NCBI RefSeq assembly: GCF_963666525.1
Contig: NZ_OY762905.1
Span: forward strand, 806,001 to 870,000
DNA: 64,000 nucleotides
From: an uncultured Cohaesibacter sp.
GTDB taxonomy: Bacteria > Pseudomonadota > Alphaproteobacteria > Rhizobiales > Cohaesibacteraceae
Reading direction: 5' to 3'
Shown here one piece after another: positions 24,852 through 32,669 of this stretch. Each line of letters starts with the position of its first letter. The stretch's first letter is position 1. The notes beneath the pieces were generated by a model that saw only the letters and a program-made list of their open reading frames with translations, was not told the origin of the DNA and made no database searches. The position numbers were made by a program, and so were the translations under genes.

Positions 24852-26568
24852 TCAATTGCTCCATTGCCGGTGCTCCCTTGTTCACCACGTCAGCCGCCTG
24901 ACCGGCCATATCCAGACCGGCTTGCATCTGCTGCATTTGGGCCATCTGTTCCTTTTGCTGGCGCTGTGCTGCCATTTCCTCTTCGCTGTAGAAGATCTTG
25001 CGGGAAGCGCCGCGAACATCGGCAACCAGATCACCAACTTCATCTTCATTGATCCGCTCAAGCAGCTTGGTTTTACCAGCCTCGGCAAACTTCAGAGCCG
25101 TATCGACTACATCATTGGCCCCGATCAGTTCCTCTGTCCGGCGCAAGCGATCCATCGGCGAGGTTGAAGACGCCCGAATGTCATGATTGTAGATGCTGTC
25201 TGGAGCTTCCAGAGCGGCGCCAGGATTGAAAGCCTCCTTGCGCTCCAGGATTTCAAGCTCCCGGTCGACCTGAAGCGAAGAGGATTGCTGAAAACTCGTG
25301 CCGACAGGGCCGAGAAGATCCCCCTTTTCCTGTGCTCGCTGCAAAACCTCGGTCGCTGTCATCTGCGGATTGTCAACGAGGATCTGGAACAGGTTGATGT
25401 AGAGCATGTCCTGTATCTGGCGGCGCTTTGCCTCCTGAATGGACAGCATGAAGCTCAGTGCCTGCCCGTTGTTCTCCAGCATCGGTTTGGCATAGAGCGC
25501 CCCTGACGGATCAAGGTAGCCCTTGTTGTTGGCACCCGGTGCAAAGTTCGGCGGCCGCAAGGGGGCTTGCTTGCCGCTGATCTTTCCGGCCACCGTGGCG
25601 ATAGGGGGGCGTCCTTGCTGCGAGACCCCACGCGCAACGTCTTCTTCAATGATCTGGGAGCGCACGATTTCCCGCATGGCCAGCATCACAGGGCTTTCCC
25701 CATAAGGGCTATCTGCCCGCCTCACCCAGCGATGAACCACATAGGGGAAGGTGAAATAGCCGCTCTCCTTGACAAGCTTCTTTTCACCCACCTCGACCCA
25801 GTAGGATGCAACAGAGCTGTCCCGATTGCTTGAAGCGTGGCTTCCGGCTTCTGCCCTTGGCATGGCCGCATGGATAAACTGGAAGGTCGTGTCTTTGTGC
25901 CGTGGATCATTGGCAGCATCGAGCAGTTTGGAAGAAACATGCTTCTCCCCGAATTTCTGGACGGCCTGCCGCGCCTTGTAATTGACCAGCCGGTAGTTGG
26001 TATCGTGAATTCCCTGCGCATTCTGCCCAAGAAAACACTCAGCCAAGGGCGCATAGCTGTATTTGAAAGGCATTTGCGCTTCCTGCGTATGGGCATCTCC
26101 AAAGCTCTCTTCCAGAAAGATGACCCCGGTTCCCAGCCCACAGGCTGCTTTGACCGCCATCTCATTGACCGACGCAAAACCCGCCCTTGGCGTGTAGCGC
26201 ACCGCGAACAGATAGTCGGTCACACGACTGCACCAGTTTTCTGCAGCCTCATCAAGATCCGGTGCCAGAGGATCGACAGACCCCAAGCCATGCCACTTGG
26301 ATGATTGCGGCATGGTCAGGCTCAGAATGCCCGCTGCCAACCGCTCAATCGAGTAGATCGCCGTGCCATCAAGCAATTGGGTTCCCGCTCTCTTGGAACG
26401 CGGCCCTTGTGTCAAAAGGCTTTCGGCACTGCCGAGCCGGTTCATGCCAGAGATGCCCTTCTCATAGGGCAGCGCAAAGCGAATGACCGCATCCCACTCG
26501 CTTTCCCACGGCAGCCGATCCGAGGCCAATTGCGTTTGTCGATCAAGAATGTCCTGAACAAGTCCCAT
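24826..26568 (-). CDS. Portal protein (head-tail connector)
   Basis: The product has 580 residues. The N-terminal region (WESEWDAVIRFALPYEKG…GTQLLDGTAIYSIERLAAGILSLTMPQSSKWHGL) is typical for gp8-class portal proteins of short-tailed phages. The C-terminus has a Gln/Met-rich coiled coil (EEEMAAQRQQKEQMAQMQQM). It forms the dodecamer through which DNA is packaged by the terminase encoded upstream and leaves through the tail. Confidence 0.85.
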   Translation of the reverse strand: MGLVQDILDRQTQLASDRLPWESEWDAVIRFALPYEKGISGMNRLGSAESLLTQGPRSKRAGTQLLDGTAIYSIERLAAGILSLTMPQSSKWHGLGSVDPLAPDLDEAAENWCSRVTDYLFAVRYTPRAGFASVNEMAVKAACGLGTGVIFLEESFGDAHTQEAQMPFKYSYAPLAECFLGQNAQGIHDTNYRLVNYKARQAVQKFGEKHVSSKLLDAANDPRHKDTTFQFIHAAMPRAEAGSHASSNRDSSVASYWVEVGEKKLVKESGYFTFPYVVHRWVRRADSPYGESPVMLAMREIVRSQIIEEDVARGVSQQGRPPIATVAGKISGKQAPLRPPNFAPGANNKGYLDPSGALYAKPMLENNGQALSFMLSIQEAKRRQIQDMLYINLFQILVDNPQMTATEVLQRAQEKGDLLGPVGTSFQQSSSLQVDRELEILERKEAFNPGAALEAPDSIYNHDIRASSTSPMDRLRRTEELIGANDVVDTALKFAEAGKTKLLERINEDEVGDLVADVRGASRKIFYSEEEMAAQRQQKEQMAQMQQMQAGLDMAGQAADVVNKGAPAMEQLNALMEQSQ

Positions 26569-26571
26569 CTC

Positions 26572-26778
26572 TTAGGCTCCTGCCTGCCCCAACTTGGTGA
26601 CCTTCAAATTCTGCCCGTAGTCCGAAGCGCCCGACATGCTGGTGAGGATCGTTGAGCGGCGCCCCTGTTGCTCCCGCGTCTTGCGTTCCTCTTCTGCCTT
26701 GCGCGCCTTGACTTCCTTGTCATCCTCGGACGGAGTGGAAGGCGCTGGCTGTACCTTGGGTGTACTGAAAAAGCACAT
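26572..26778 (-). CDS. Small phage protein of unknown function
   Basis: The product has 68 residues, is proline- and charge-rich (KVQPAPSTPSEDDKEVKARKAEEERK) and then has a Ser/Thr/Gly-rich tail. Small proteins of this composition occur directly before the portal gene in related phages. It lies 3 bp before the portal gene and 3 bp after the GNAT-like gene, so it belongs to the same operon. No domain is seen. Confidence 0.6.
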   Translation of the reverse strand: MCFFSTPKVQPAPSTPSEDDKEVKARKAEEERKTREQQGRRSTILTSMSGASDYGQNLKVTKLGQAGA

Positions 26779-26781
26779 GGT

Positions 26782-27258
26782 CTATTCCTCGTTGATCCAC
26801 GCATAGCGATAGAATGTTTCCCCGCCCAACCCCAAAGAGGGCATGACGGCTTCTCTGTGAGCGCCCAATCGTTCAAGCCATTTATGGGCATTGGTGTGAG
26901 TGGAAAGCGTGTCGGCGTGAATACGATTGATCCCGCTATCAACACATGCAGGCTTGACCACATCGAGCATGAAGCGGGTGGCTTCTGGAAAGGCGCGAAG
27001 CTTACGCGCCGTCCCCCATGCCCAGGCAAGGCCGAGGCGTGAATGCATCAGGCCGACGCCAAACGCCAACACCGGTTGGCCATCGAGCCAGGCCACATAA
27101 CGCCACAAGGGAGAGCCCTGATAGGCCATCTCCGCAATCAGGCGATTGTCCGGCTTGTCCATCTGACAATGGATTTCGGCCTGATCCTCATCGCTCAGAT
27201 TGGCAGCAACAAAACTCAGGTCTCGCCGTGTGGCCGGTTTGATGACAACACGGCTCAT
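26782..27258 (-). CDS. GNAT-fold virion-module protein (T7 gp13-like)
   Basis: The product has 158 residues. It looks like a degenerate N-acetyltransferase: beta strands at WRYVAWLDGQPVLAFGVG, then a long helix, then INRIHADTLSTHTNAHKWLERLGAHRE, which is the end of a GNAT fold. T7 gp13 and many homologues in short-tailed phages have the same pattern in the structural block. The classical acetyl-CoA motif R/Q-x-x-G-x-G/A is missing, so enzyme activity is doubtful. Confidence 0.6.
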   Translation of the reverse strand: MSRVVIKPATRRDLSFVAANLSDEDQAEIHCQMDKPDNRLIAEMAYQGSPLWRYVAWLDGQPVLAFGVGLMHSRLGLAWAWGTARKLRAFPEATRFMLDVVKPACVDSGINRIHADTLSTHTNAHKWLERLGAHREAVMPSLGLGGETFYRYAWINEE

Positions 27259-27518
27259 TCTGTCGGTTCCCTGATAAGGTCGCTCATCTCATCAGACAGC
27301 ACCTTCAGCGCGCCAAGCATGGCGTAGCCGCCCTGAGACCCCGCCCGCCATCGGCTGCATTTATCTTCAGCGTGATATGCGATGCAGGCAAAGCCCTGAA
27401 GATCACCAGAACGGGCACAAGACAGAAGGCCTTCGAGCCTATCAATTACCTCTTGCTGCACTTCTCCGGCTAAAGGGACTGGCCCACCGTTGATAGAAAC
27501 CACCTTATCGTCACTCAC
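27255..27518 (-). CDS. Unknown late-operon protein
   Basis: The product has 87 residues from the GTG at 27518, which overlaps the TGA of the preceding membrane protein gene (GTGA) and follows a G-rich site. The protein carries two cysteines in LEGLLSCARSGDLQGFACIAYH and is otherwise unremarkable. It overlaps the GNAT-like gene downstream. No family is recognised. Confidence 0.6.
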   Translation of the reverse strand: MSDDKVVSINGGPVPLAGEVQQEVIDRLEGLLSCARSGDLQGFACIAYHAEDKCSRWRAGSQGGYAMLGALKVLSDEMSDLIREPTE

Positions 27519-27781
27519 AGCCCCACCCCCAACCACAAAAGAAAGCTGAAAGGCATCACGGTCAGAATGACACTCACCCACATCAGGCTCACTTCATTGA
27601 GCATGTCCGCCAGATAGGCCGCAGCGACCGCAAGAATGGACACCAGAGCCACCAGAAAATAGCGGTGATCGACCGTCACGGCCAAAGCCAGAAAAAGCAA
27701 AAGGCCCATCAGATTGATGAGCCTTCCATTCGAAGCAGCGCTATAAGCCGCCGCCAATTCATGCAAGTCGTGTCTGTTCAT
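27515..27781 (-). CDS. Three-TM small membrane protein (holin candidate)
   Basis: The product has 88 residues. Hydrophobic segments lie at about residues 22-36 (INLMGLLLFLALAVTV), 41-58 (YFLVALVSILAVAAAYLA) and 65-86 (LMWVSVILTVMPFSFLLWLGV), giving a class I-like holin topology. It stands between the terminase large subunit gene and the head genes, not beside the endolysin; this separated position is also seen in other short-tailed phages. The other holin candidate is the single-TM protein at 8742-8960. Confidence 0.55.
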   Translation of the reverse strand: MNRHDLHELAAAYSAASNGRLINLMGLLLFLALAVTVDHRYFLVALVSILAVAAAYLADMLNEVSLMWVSVILTVMPFSFLLWLGVGL

Positions 27782-27784
27782 CGC

Positions 27785-29365
27785 CTATCCAACATCTCCA
27801 AGGGCGTTCCATTCTTCCTCTTGGTCATCAATCAAGGGCTTGATCATGCGATACTGCGCAGCATCGCGCAGATCCCAAGCCATAATCACGGCATCCGCTT
27901 CATCAGTCGAAGAGCCGAGGCGCTTCCTTACCTCGTCCTTCTCTTCGATCTGGATCACCCCTTCATTGGATGAGCCCCCGGACTTGACCATCCAGTGAAC
28001 CGCCGTCAGTTCCGCAAAGAGCTTCTTGCTTGGAGGCAAGGCAATCTTGTGCTCGCTGTTCGGGTCCAATGCCTCGCGGAAACGCCACCAGAGCCGCGCA
28101 CGCTCGTTTTTGAAACCCAATGACCCGTTGGCCTGCTTCTCTTTCGTTCCGCGTGAGAACACCACCGAATAGGCCGTTATGTTGTTGTTGGTCTCAAGGT
28201 GGTCCCGCGCCGAGTTGCCCCAACCGCCTGTGCAGTCAATTCCAATATCGGCCCCGTCCCGGCGCTCCTTGAGGATCAGGGACGCAACGATTGGACCGTT
28301 CTTGGTGTCAATGCCGCGTTCCGTAGTCAGACGCCCGAAGCACTCGTTATAGAGCGGGGCAAGGGTCGTCTTGTCTCCGCCGCCTTGCGCCACGTCAACA
28401 CCCATCGCCCACATACGACCTTTGAGGTGCGGGTGCTCTTCACTCCAACGCTCTTGCGCCAGCCGAACCCACTCGGACGGAATGACCTGCCAGGCGTGAT
28501 CCTTACGAGCCATCATGAAATTGCCCGTCTTCAGCGCCGTGCGGAGAGGTTCGGGCAGCTGGTCAAGCTGGCTGTCATAGTCCGTATTCCGCAAATAGGC
28601 ATTGTCAGCCAATGATGCAGGAATGAAGGTGCGCGACTTCGGCGTTCTCACCTCTCCCTCAATCTCGACCGGTTCCGGCCCATCCACCCAAACCGAATGC
28701 ATTTCCTCTTCATCACCAACAAACACAGCCCAAAGCAATTGTCCGGGCTTGGCCGGGTAGAGCGGGTGCATCGGATCAAGCCAGGGGGCGAACCATTCAA
28801 TCAAATGGTCACCATCACCGGACAGAGGCGGATTGGAGGCAATCACCACGCGGCAGCGCTGATCAGGATCAACCGAGCGAACCCACCCCATCAGGAAGAT
28901 CTGCTTCTTGGCCTGCTGCTGCGCACCCTCATCGAAGCCAAGGAAATCCTTTGGCTGGCCTTGGTGGCCCTTCTCTGCTCCCGGCTTCTCCAGATAGCCA
29001 AACTGGATCCGCTGATCACCATCCTTCCAGACATGATCGGAATAGTTCATGCGGCCACGGTCGCCGACAATCTCCGACAAGCGCTCTTCCATCGACTTCG
29101 CGTCAGATAGCTTCTGACGGAATATGGCCGACTTCTTGTGCGCATTTACAGCTAATCCGAGTAACAAATCACTCTTGCCACCTCCGGCCTGTCCTCCGTA
29201 CAAACACATATCCGCTTTAGAATAGTAGGCCTTGGTCTGTGGTCCCTCTTGCGGTTTCCAGAGCCGATTGAACAATGGAGAAAGAGAGGCTTCCAAATCT
29301 GCACGCTGCTGCCCGGAGAGATTTTCAATCCACTCCGTCAGCGCTGCATCATTGTCAAAACTCAT
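27785..29365 (-). CDS. Terminase large subunit
   Basis: The product has 526 residues. The N-terminal ATPase has Walker A GGQAGGGKSD (residues 57-66) and Walker B FLGFDEG (141-147), followed by the coupling motif IASNPPL (about 174-180). The C-terminal nuclease domain begins with GVDVAQGGGDKTT (321-333) and has a second acidic cluster near IDCTGGWGNSA. The arrangement matches the large subunits of BPP-1-like and related phages. Its start overlaps the stop of the small subunit gene. Confidence 0.9.
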   Translation of the reverse strand: MSFDNDAALTEWIENLSGQQRADLEASLSPLFNRLWKPQEGPQTKAYYSKADMCLYGGQAGGGKSDLLLGLAVNAHKKSAIFRQKLSDAKSMEERLSEIVGDRGRMNYSDHVWKDGDQRIQFGYLEKPGAEKGHQGQPKDFLGFDEGAQQQAKKQIFLMGWVRSVDPDQRCRVVIASNPPLSGDGDHLIEWFAPWLDPMHPLYPAKPGQLLWAVFVGDEEEMHSVWVDGPEPVEIEGEVRTPKSRTFIPASLADNAYLRNTDYDSQLDQLPEPLRTALKTGNFMMARKDHAWQVIPSEWVRLAQERWSEEHPHLKGRMWAMGVDVAQGGGDKTTLAPLYNECFGRLTTERGIDTKNGPIVASLILKERRDGADIGIDCTGGWGNSARDHLETNNNITAYSVVFSRGTKEKQANGSLGFKNERARLWWRFREALDPNSEHKIALPPSKKLFAELTAVHWMVKSGGSSNEGVIQIEEKDEVRKRLGSSTDEADAVIMAWDLRDAAQYRMIKPLIDDQEEEWNALGDVG

Positions 29366-29877
29366 TTGTCTTTCTTCGCCTTGCTTTGCGCCATCAACTC
29401 AATGATAGCCGCCTTGATTTCTTCGGTAGACCGAGGCTTGGCCGTTGCGCCGTCCTCGTCAGCGTCTTTCACCAGCACCATTTGTGCCGGAACCCCGTAT
29501 TTCTTGGGCTTCAGCTTGGAGGCTTCCCATTGGCGGGCCTCAATCCGAAGCTTGGAACGCTGGATGTGCTCGTGATCAACTACCGTGACCGTGTCACCGC
29601 TTGAAGTCTGGCGCTCCATCCAGTCATTGGTCCCATCGTCTGCAATATCGATGATCTCATCCAGCCTTGTCTCCAAGCGGATATCGCAAGCGAATTGGTA
29701 TTCTTTCTGCTTCTCAGGATCCTTTGCCAGTGCCTTGTAGACGGTCGCAGTTCTCGGCATCCCCTCGCCCTTGCAGATACTGCTCAGGCTTCGGCCTCCC
29801 ATGATCTCAATGAGTATCTCCTGCCACTTTGCCTTTGAAAGAACATAGGGCTGTCGCGGCTTTGTCTTCTTCACCAT
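29362..29877 (-). CDS. Terminase small subunit
   Basis: The product has 171 residues: a basic N-terminus, a helix-turn-helix (SKAKWQEILIEIMGGRSLSSICKGEGMPRTATVYKAL, about residues 14-50), a coiled-coil section and a C-terminal charged tail. This is the common phage small-terminase type also seen next to the large subunit in BPP-1-like phages. It recognises the packaging site and feeds DNA to the large subunit. It is the first gene of the late operon. Confidence 0.85.
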   Translation of the reverse strand: MVKKTKPRQPYVLSKAKWQEILIEIMGGRSLSSICKGEGMPRTATVYKALAKDPEKQKEYQFACDIRLETRLDEIIDIADDGTNDWMERQTSSGDTVTVVDHEHIQRSKLRIEARQWEASKLKPKKYGVPAQMVLVKDADEDGATAKPRSTEEIKAAIIELMAQSKAKKDK

Positions 29878-30057
29878 ATCCCGACACCTCGTTTCAGATG
29901 GAGCCGCGCGCGTGCGCGTTAGCTGTCAACTTTTGCAAAGCTCCCTCATCGCGCCACATTGAAAAGCAGACAGGTGTCACCAGCCAACACCAGCCGATGG
30001 CAAACACCGGTGCAAGGCCTTCCCGTCTGCTCATCAATCCAGAGCAAGCAATAAAAA

Positions 30058-30082
30058 CCCGGCAGCCGTTTCCAGCTCCGGG
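30058..30082 (-). terminator. Hairpin with T-run on the minus strand upstream of the late operon
   Basis: CCCGG-c-AGC/GCT-CCGGG with five T residues on the minus side. It would insulate the terminase operon from leftward read-through. The gap 29878-30196 otherwise holds only a leader region; I see no gene in it. Confidence 0.55.
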
Positions 30083-30196
30083 GATACTAATTCTCTTAAC
30101 CAACCACACCAAAGGTTGTGAAATGCAACTTCGCATTAAAAGTTGCTTCTGAGTTTTTCTCTACAATTGGGTGCAAACCAACTCGTTAGGTGCACT

Positions 30197-30607
30197 ATGA
30201 ACTTTGATTATTTCTCACCCGAAGCTCGTGACGCATATGTCAACCTGCTTCTCTTCCCGTCGCTCATCATCTTTGCTTTGGTGGCAGCACGCATATTCTT
30301 CAGCAAATCTCATGTTTTGAGCTTCACCAACATCCTGTTTTACCTGTTCCTGCCCGCATACATCGGAATGTGGCTGGCCGTGGCTGGCTGCCATTCTCGC
30401 GAGGGCATTTGCTCCATAATCGGAACCGGACTGTTTGCCCTGTTCAAGCCTGCCGCTTTTCTCGATCTGGTTATGAGAGCATTCTTTCCGCCCCTTGCAT
30501 TCGCACTCGGCGCTCCCGCGGGCTGGCTAGTCGGGGCCATTTTGAGACTATTCAAACGATCCCCTTCTATTTCAGCTGAGCGACAAAGGCATATTTTAGA
30601 TCGCTAG
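30197..30607 (+). CDS. Small membrane protein of unknown function
   Basis: The ATG at 30197 gives 136 residues (a longer in-frame reading begins at 30143). There are three hydrophobic segments, at about residues 18-34 (LLLFPSLIIFALVAARIFF), 44-65 and 80-118. It is transcribed rightward, opposite to the late operon, and lies between two similar GC-rich hairpins whose T-runs face the other way. It may be a lysogeny-expressed moron gene such as a superinfection-exclusion protein; this is inference from topology and orientation only. Confidence 0.5.
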   Translation: MNFDYFSPEARDAYVNLLLFPSLIIFALVAARIFFSKSHVLSFTNILFYLFLPAYIGMWLAVAGCHSREGICSIIGTGLFALFKPAAFLDLVMRAFFPPLAFALGAPAGWLVGAILRLFKRSPSISAERQRHILDR

Positions 30608-30632
30608 CGCTCGTCGCCGGTTGCATGAAAAA

Positions 30633-30659
30633 GCCCGGTAGCCGTCACTGGCTCCGGGC
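30633..30659 (-). terminator. Hairpin with T-run on the minus strand, similar to 30058-30082
   Basis: GCCCGG-t-AGCC/GGCT-CCGGGC with five T residues on the minus side. It could terminate the short leftward frame at 30698-30895. Confidence 0.6.
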
Positions 30660-30697
30660 GCATTTCTTGATTGTTCGGGAATGATATCCTTAAGGTG

Positions 30698-30895
30698 TCA
30701 CCCTTGGCAAAAATGCTCCGCACTGCTGTGAACAGATATGCAGGCACTTGCAATGCTTGCAGTCAATACTGCCTCACAGACAGCGTTATCACCCTCATAC
30801 GGATTGCCGCATCCTTGGGCGTGGATCTGGATGACATCGGTTGAGTTGACTCCCCAGCGGACAGCCCAACATTTATCTGTGCGGAATGACTCCAT
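30698..30895 (-). CDS. Cys-containing small protein, uncertain
   Basis: A 65-codon frame with four cysteines after an initial one (DKCWAVRW…GCGNPYEG…AVCEAV…ACIS…FCQG) and a terminator hairpin placed 39 bp after its stop. No clear ribosome-binding site is seen. It is divergent from the methyltransferase gene. The even spread of cysteines and the hairpin favour a real gene, but the evidence is thin. Confidence 0.35.
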   Translation of the reverse strand: MESFRTDKCWAVRWGVNSTDVIQIHAQGCGNPYEGDNAVCEAVLTASIASACISVHSSAEHFCQG

Positions 30896-30947
30896 TTAGA
30901 ACATAAAGGGAACAAACTATTTGCCACCTGAGTCAACCTGTGCCAAG

Positions 30948-30964
30948 GTGTCAAAAAATGACAC
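30948..30964. promoter_or_regulatory. Candidate operator of the restriction-modification cassette
   Basis: GTGTCA-AAAAA-TGACAC is a perfect inverted repeat 25 bp before the methyltransferase start. Methyltransferases with an N-terminal helix-turn-helix commonly repress their own promoter through such a site. Confidence 0.5.
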
Positions 30965-30988
30965 AGTTTTAGATTCGGGATTACGGCA

Positions 30989-32218
30989 TTGAAAATCGAC
31001 ACAAAAACCGAGTTCACACGGCTACGGGAGCTTGCTGGCTTGACACTTGAAGAAACTGCCGAAATCACAAAGGTCTCACTGCGTTCTGCTTACCGGCACG
31101 AAAACGGAACCTGCTCACCTTCCCCTCTTGCTCTTGATCTGCTTGAAAAACTTGCCAATCAAAAGCGCAAGGCAACGACCCCAGAGCGGTTCCGGTTTAT
31201 TGACCTCTTCGCAGGTATAGGCGGGCTGAGGGTCGGCTTCGAAAATATCGGCGGGAAATGCGTTTTTACCAGCGAGTGGGACAAGTATGCTGCAGAAACC
31301 TACCGGAAGAATTTCCCCGAAGATGAGGAGCATGTATTCGCAGGAGATATCCGTGAATACACAGCAGACGAAGAGGCACTCTCCCGCATTCCCGCCCATG
31401 ACGTCCTTCTGGCCGGGTTTCCATGCCAGCCATTTTCGATAGCAGGTGTTTCAAAGAAAAACGCCTTGGGAAGGCCACATGGCTTTCTTGATGCAACTCA
31501 GGGAACCCTTTTCTTCGAAGTCGCCCGGATCATCAAACATCACAGACCCAAAGCCTTTTTGCTGGAGAATGTGAAGAACCTCCAGCGTCATGACAAAGGC
31601 CGCACATTCGCAACCATTATGAATGTTCTGGAAAACGAACTCGGCTACAAGATTGAAACCCGGGTATTAAGCGCGAGACCTTGGGTTCCTCAAGGCAGGG
31701 AACGGATCTTTATTGCAGGCTTCCTCGACCACAAAACCGGTTTTTCCTTTGATGACATCAGTTTCCCCGAAGGACCAGCCCCGACGATGGGTAGCGTTTT
31801 ACTGCCGGAGGTCGATGAAAAATACACCCTGTCTCCGAAGCTTTGGCAATATCTTCAGGACTACAAGAAAAAGCATTCAGCCAAAGGCAATGGATTCGGC
31901 TTTGGGCTCGTTGGGACTGGCGATGTAGCAAGAACACTCTCTGCAAGGTATTATAAGGATGGTTCCGAGATCCTGATTGATCAGGGCAAAGGCAAGCGCC
32001 CGCGCCGCCTGACACCGAAAGAATGTGCCCGCCTTATGGGGTTTGACCGCGGAAACAGAGTCTGGGAAATTCCTGTTTCAGACACGCAGGCATACAAACA
32101 ATTCGGAAATGCTGTTGTTGTTCCCGTAGTGGAAGCCATTGCTGAAGCAATGAGCCCTTGGTTGCCACGAAGTGAACCTGCAGAAGCTGAACAGGAAAAA
32201 TCCGTAGCAAATGGCTGA
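30989..32218 (+). CDS. DNA (cytosine-5) methyltransferase with N-terminal HTH
   Basis: The product has 409 residues from a TTG start. Residues about 9-45 form a Xre-like helix-turn-helix (RLRELAGLTLEETAEITKVS). The catalytic part has motif I IDLFAGIGG (71-79), motif IV GFPCQPFS with nucleophile Cys146, motif VI ENVKNL and motif X FGNAVVVP near the end. The Vsr gene and a MvaI/BcnI-type endonuclease gene follow with overlaps, so it likely protects host DNA against that enzyme. By analogy with those enzymes the target may be a CCNGG-type site, but the sequence cannot be read from the gene alone. Confidence 0.9.
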   Translation: MKIDTKTEFTRLRELAGLTLEETAEITKVSLRSAYRHENGTCSPSPLALDLLEKLANQKRKATTPERFRFIDLFAGIGGLRVGFENIGGKCVFTSEWDKYAAETYRKNFPEDEEHVFAGDIREYTADEEALSRIPAHDVLLAGFPCQPFSIAGVSKKNALGRPHGFLDATQGTLFFEVARIIKHHRPKAFLLENVKNLQRHDKGRTFATIMNVLENELGYKIETRVLSARPWVPQGRERIFIAGFLDHKTGFSFDDISFPEGPAPTMGSVLLPEVDEKYTLSPKLWQYLQDYKKKHSAKGNGFGFGLVGTGDVARTLSARYYKDGSEILIDQGKGKRPRRLTPKECARLMGFDRGNRVWEIPVSDTQAYKQFGNAVVVPVVEAIAEAMSPWLPRSEPAEAEQEKSVANG

Positions 32219-32669
32219 CATTGTATCTGCCGATGTGCGAAGCCGGATGATGTCCGGCATCAGGGGCAAGGATACAAAACCAGAGCTTTTGGTGCGCAAG
32301 GCATTACACAAGGCCGGTTTTCGTTACCGCCTTCATGCGAGAGACTTGCAGGGGAAACCAGACATGGTTTTCCCGAAGTGGAATGCGGTCGTGTTTGTAA
32401 ATGGCTGCTTCTGGCATGGACACGATTGCCACTTGTTCCGCTGGCCTGCAACCCGGACTGATTTTTGGCAAGCCAAGATTTCAGGTAATATCGAACGCGA
32501 TCAGCAGGTACAGAAAAACCTGCAGGCGGCGGGCTGGCGTGTTGCGCTTGTGTGGGAGTGCGCGCTAAAAGGGAAAACGAGACTCGATATCGAGGAAGTT
32601 GCAACTGCTCTGGCTCTATGGCTTCAGAGCGATGCCAACAAATTCGAGATAAGGGGAACCGCGGCATGA
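32211..32669 (+). CDS. vsr: Very short patch repair endonuclease
   Basis: The product has 152 residues. The Vsr signatures are clear: MSGIRGKDTKPELLVRKALH at the N-terminus, the catalytic Asp51 in GKPDMVF, and FVNGCFWHGHDCH (62-74) with the zinc and active-site ligands. Vsr nicks T:G mismatches that arise when 5-methylcytosine deaminates, so the protein repairs damage caused by the adjacent methyltransferase. It overlaps both neighbours (8 bp upstream, 4 bp downstream). Confidence 0.92.
   Translation: MADIVSADVRSRMMSGIRGKDTKPELLVRKALHKAGFRYRLHARDLQGKPDMVFPKWNAVVFVNGCFWHGHDCHLFRWPATRTDFWQAKISGNIERDQQVQKNLQAAGWRVALVWECALKGKTRLDIEEVATALALWLQSDANKFEIRGTAA

Noticed and set aside
29894-30136. 80-codon minus-strand frame before the terminase small subunit gene
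   Set aside because: It runs across the terminator-like hairpin at 30058-30082 and has no domain or ribosome-binding site.
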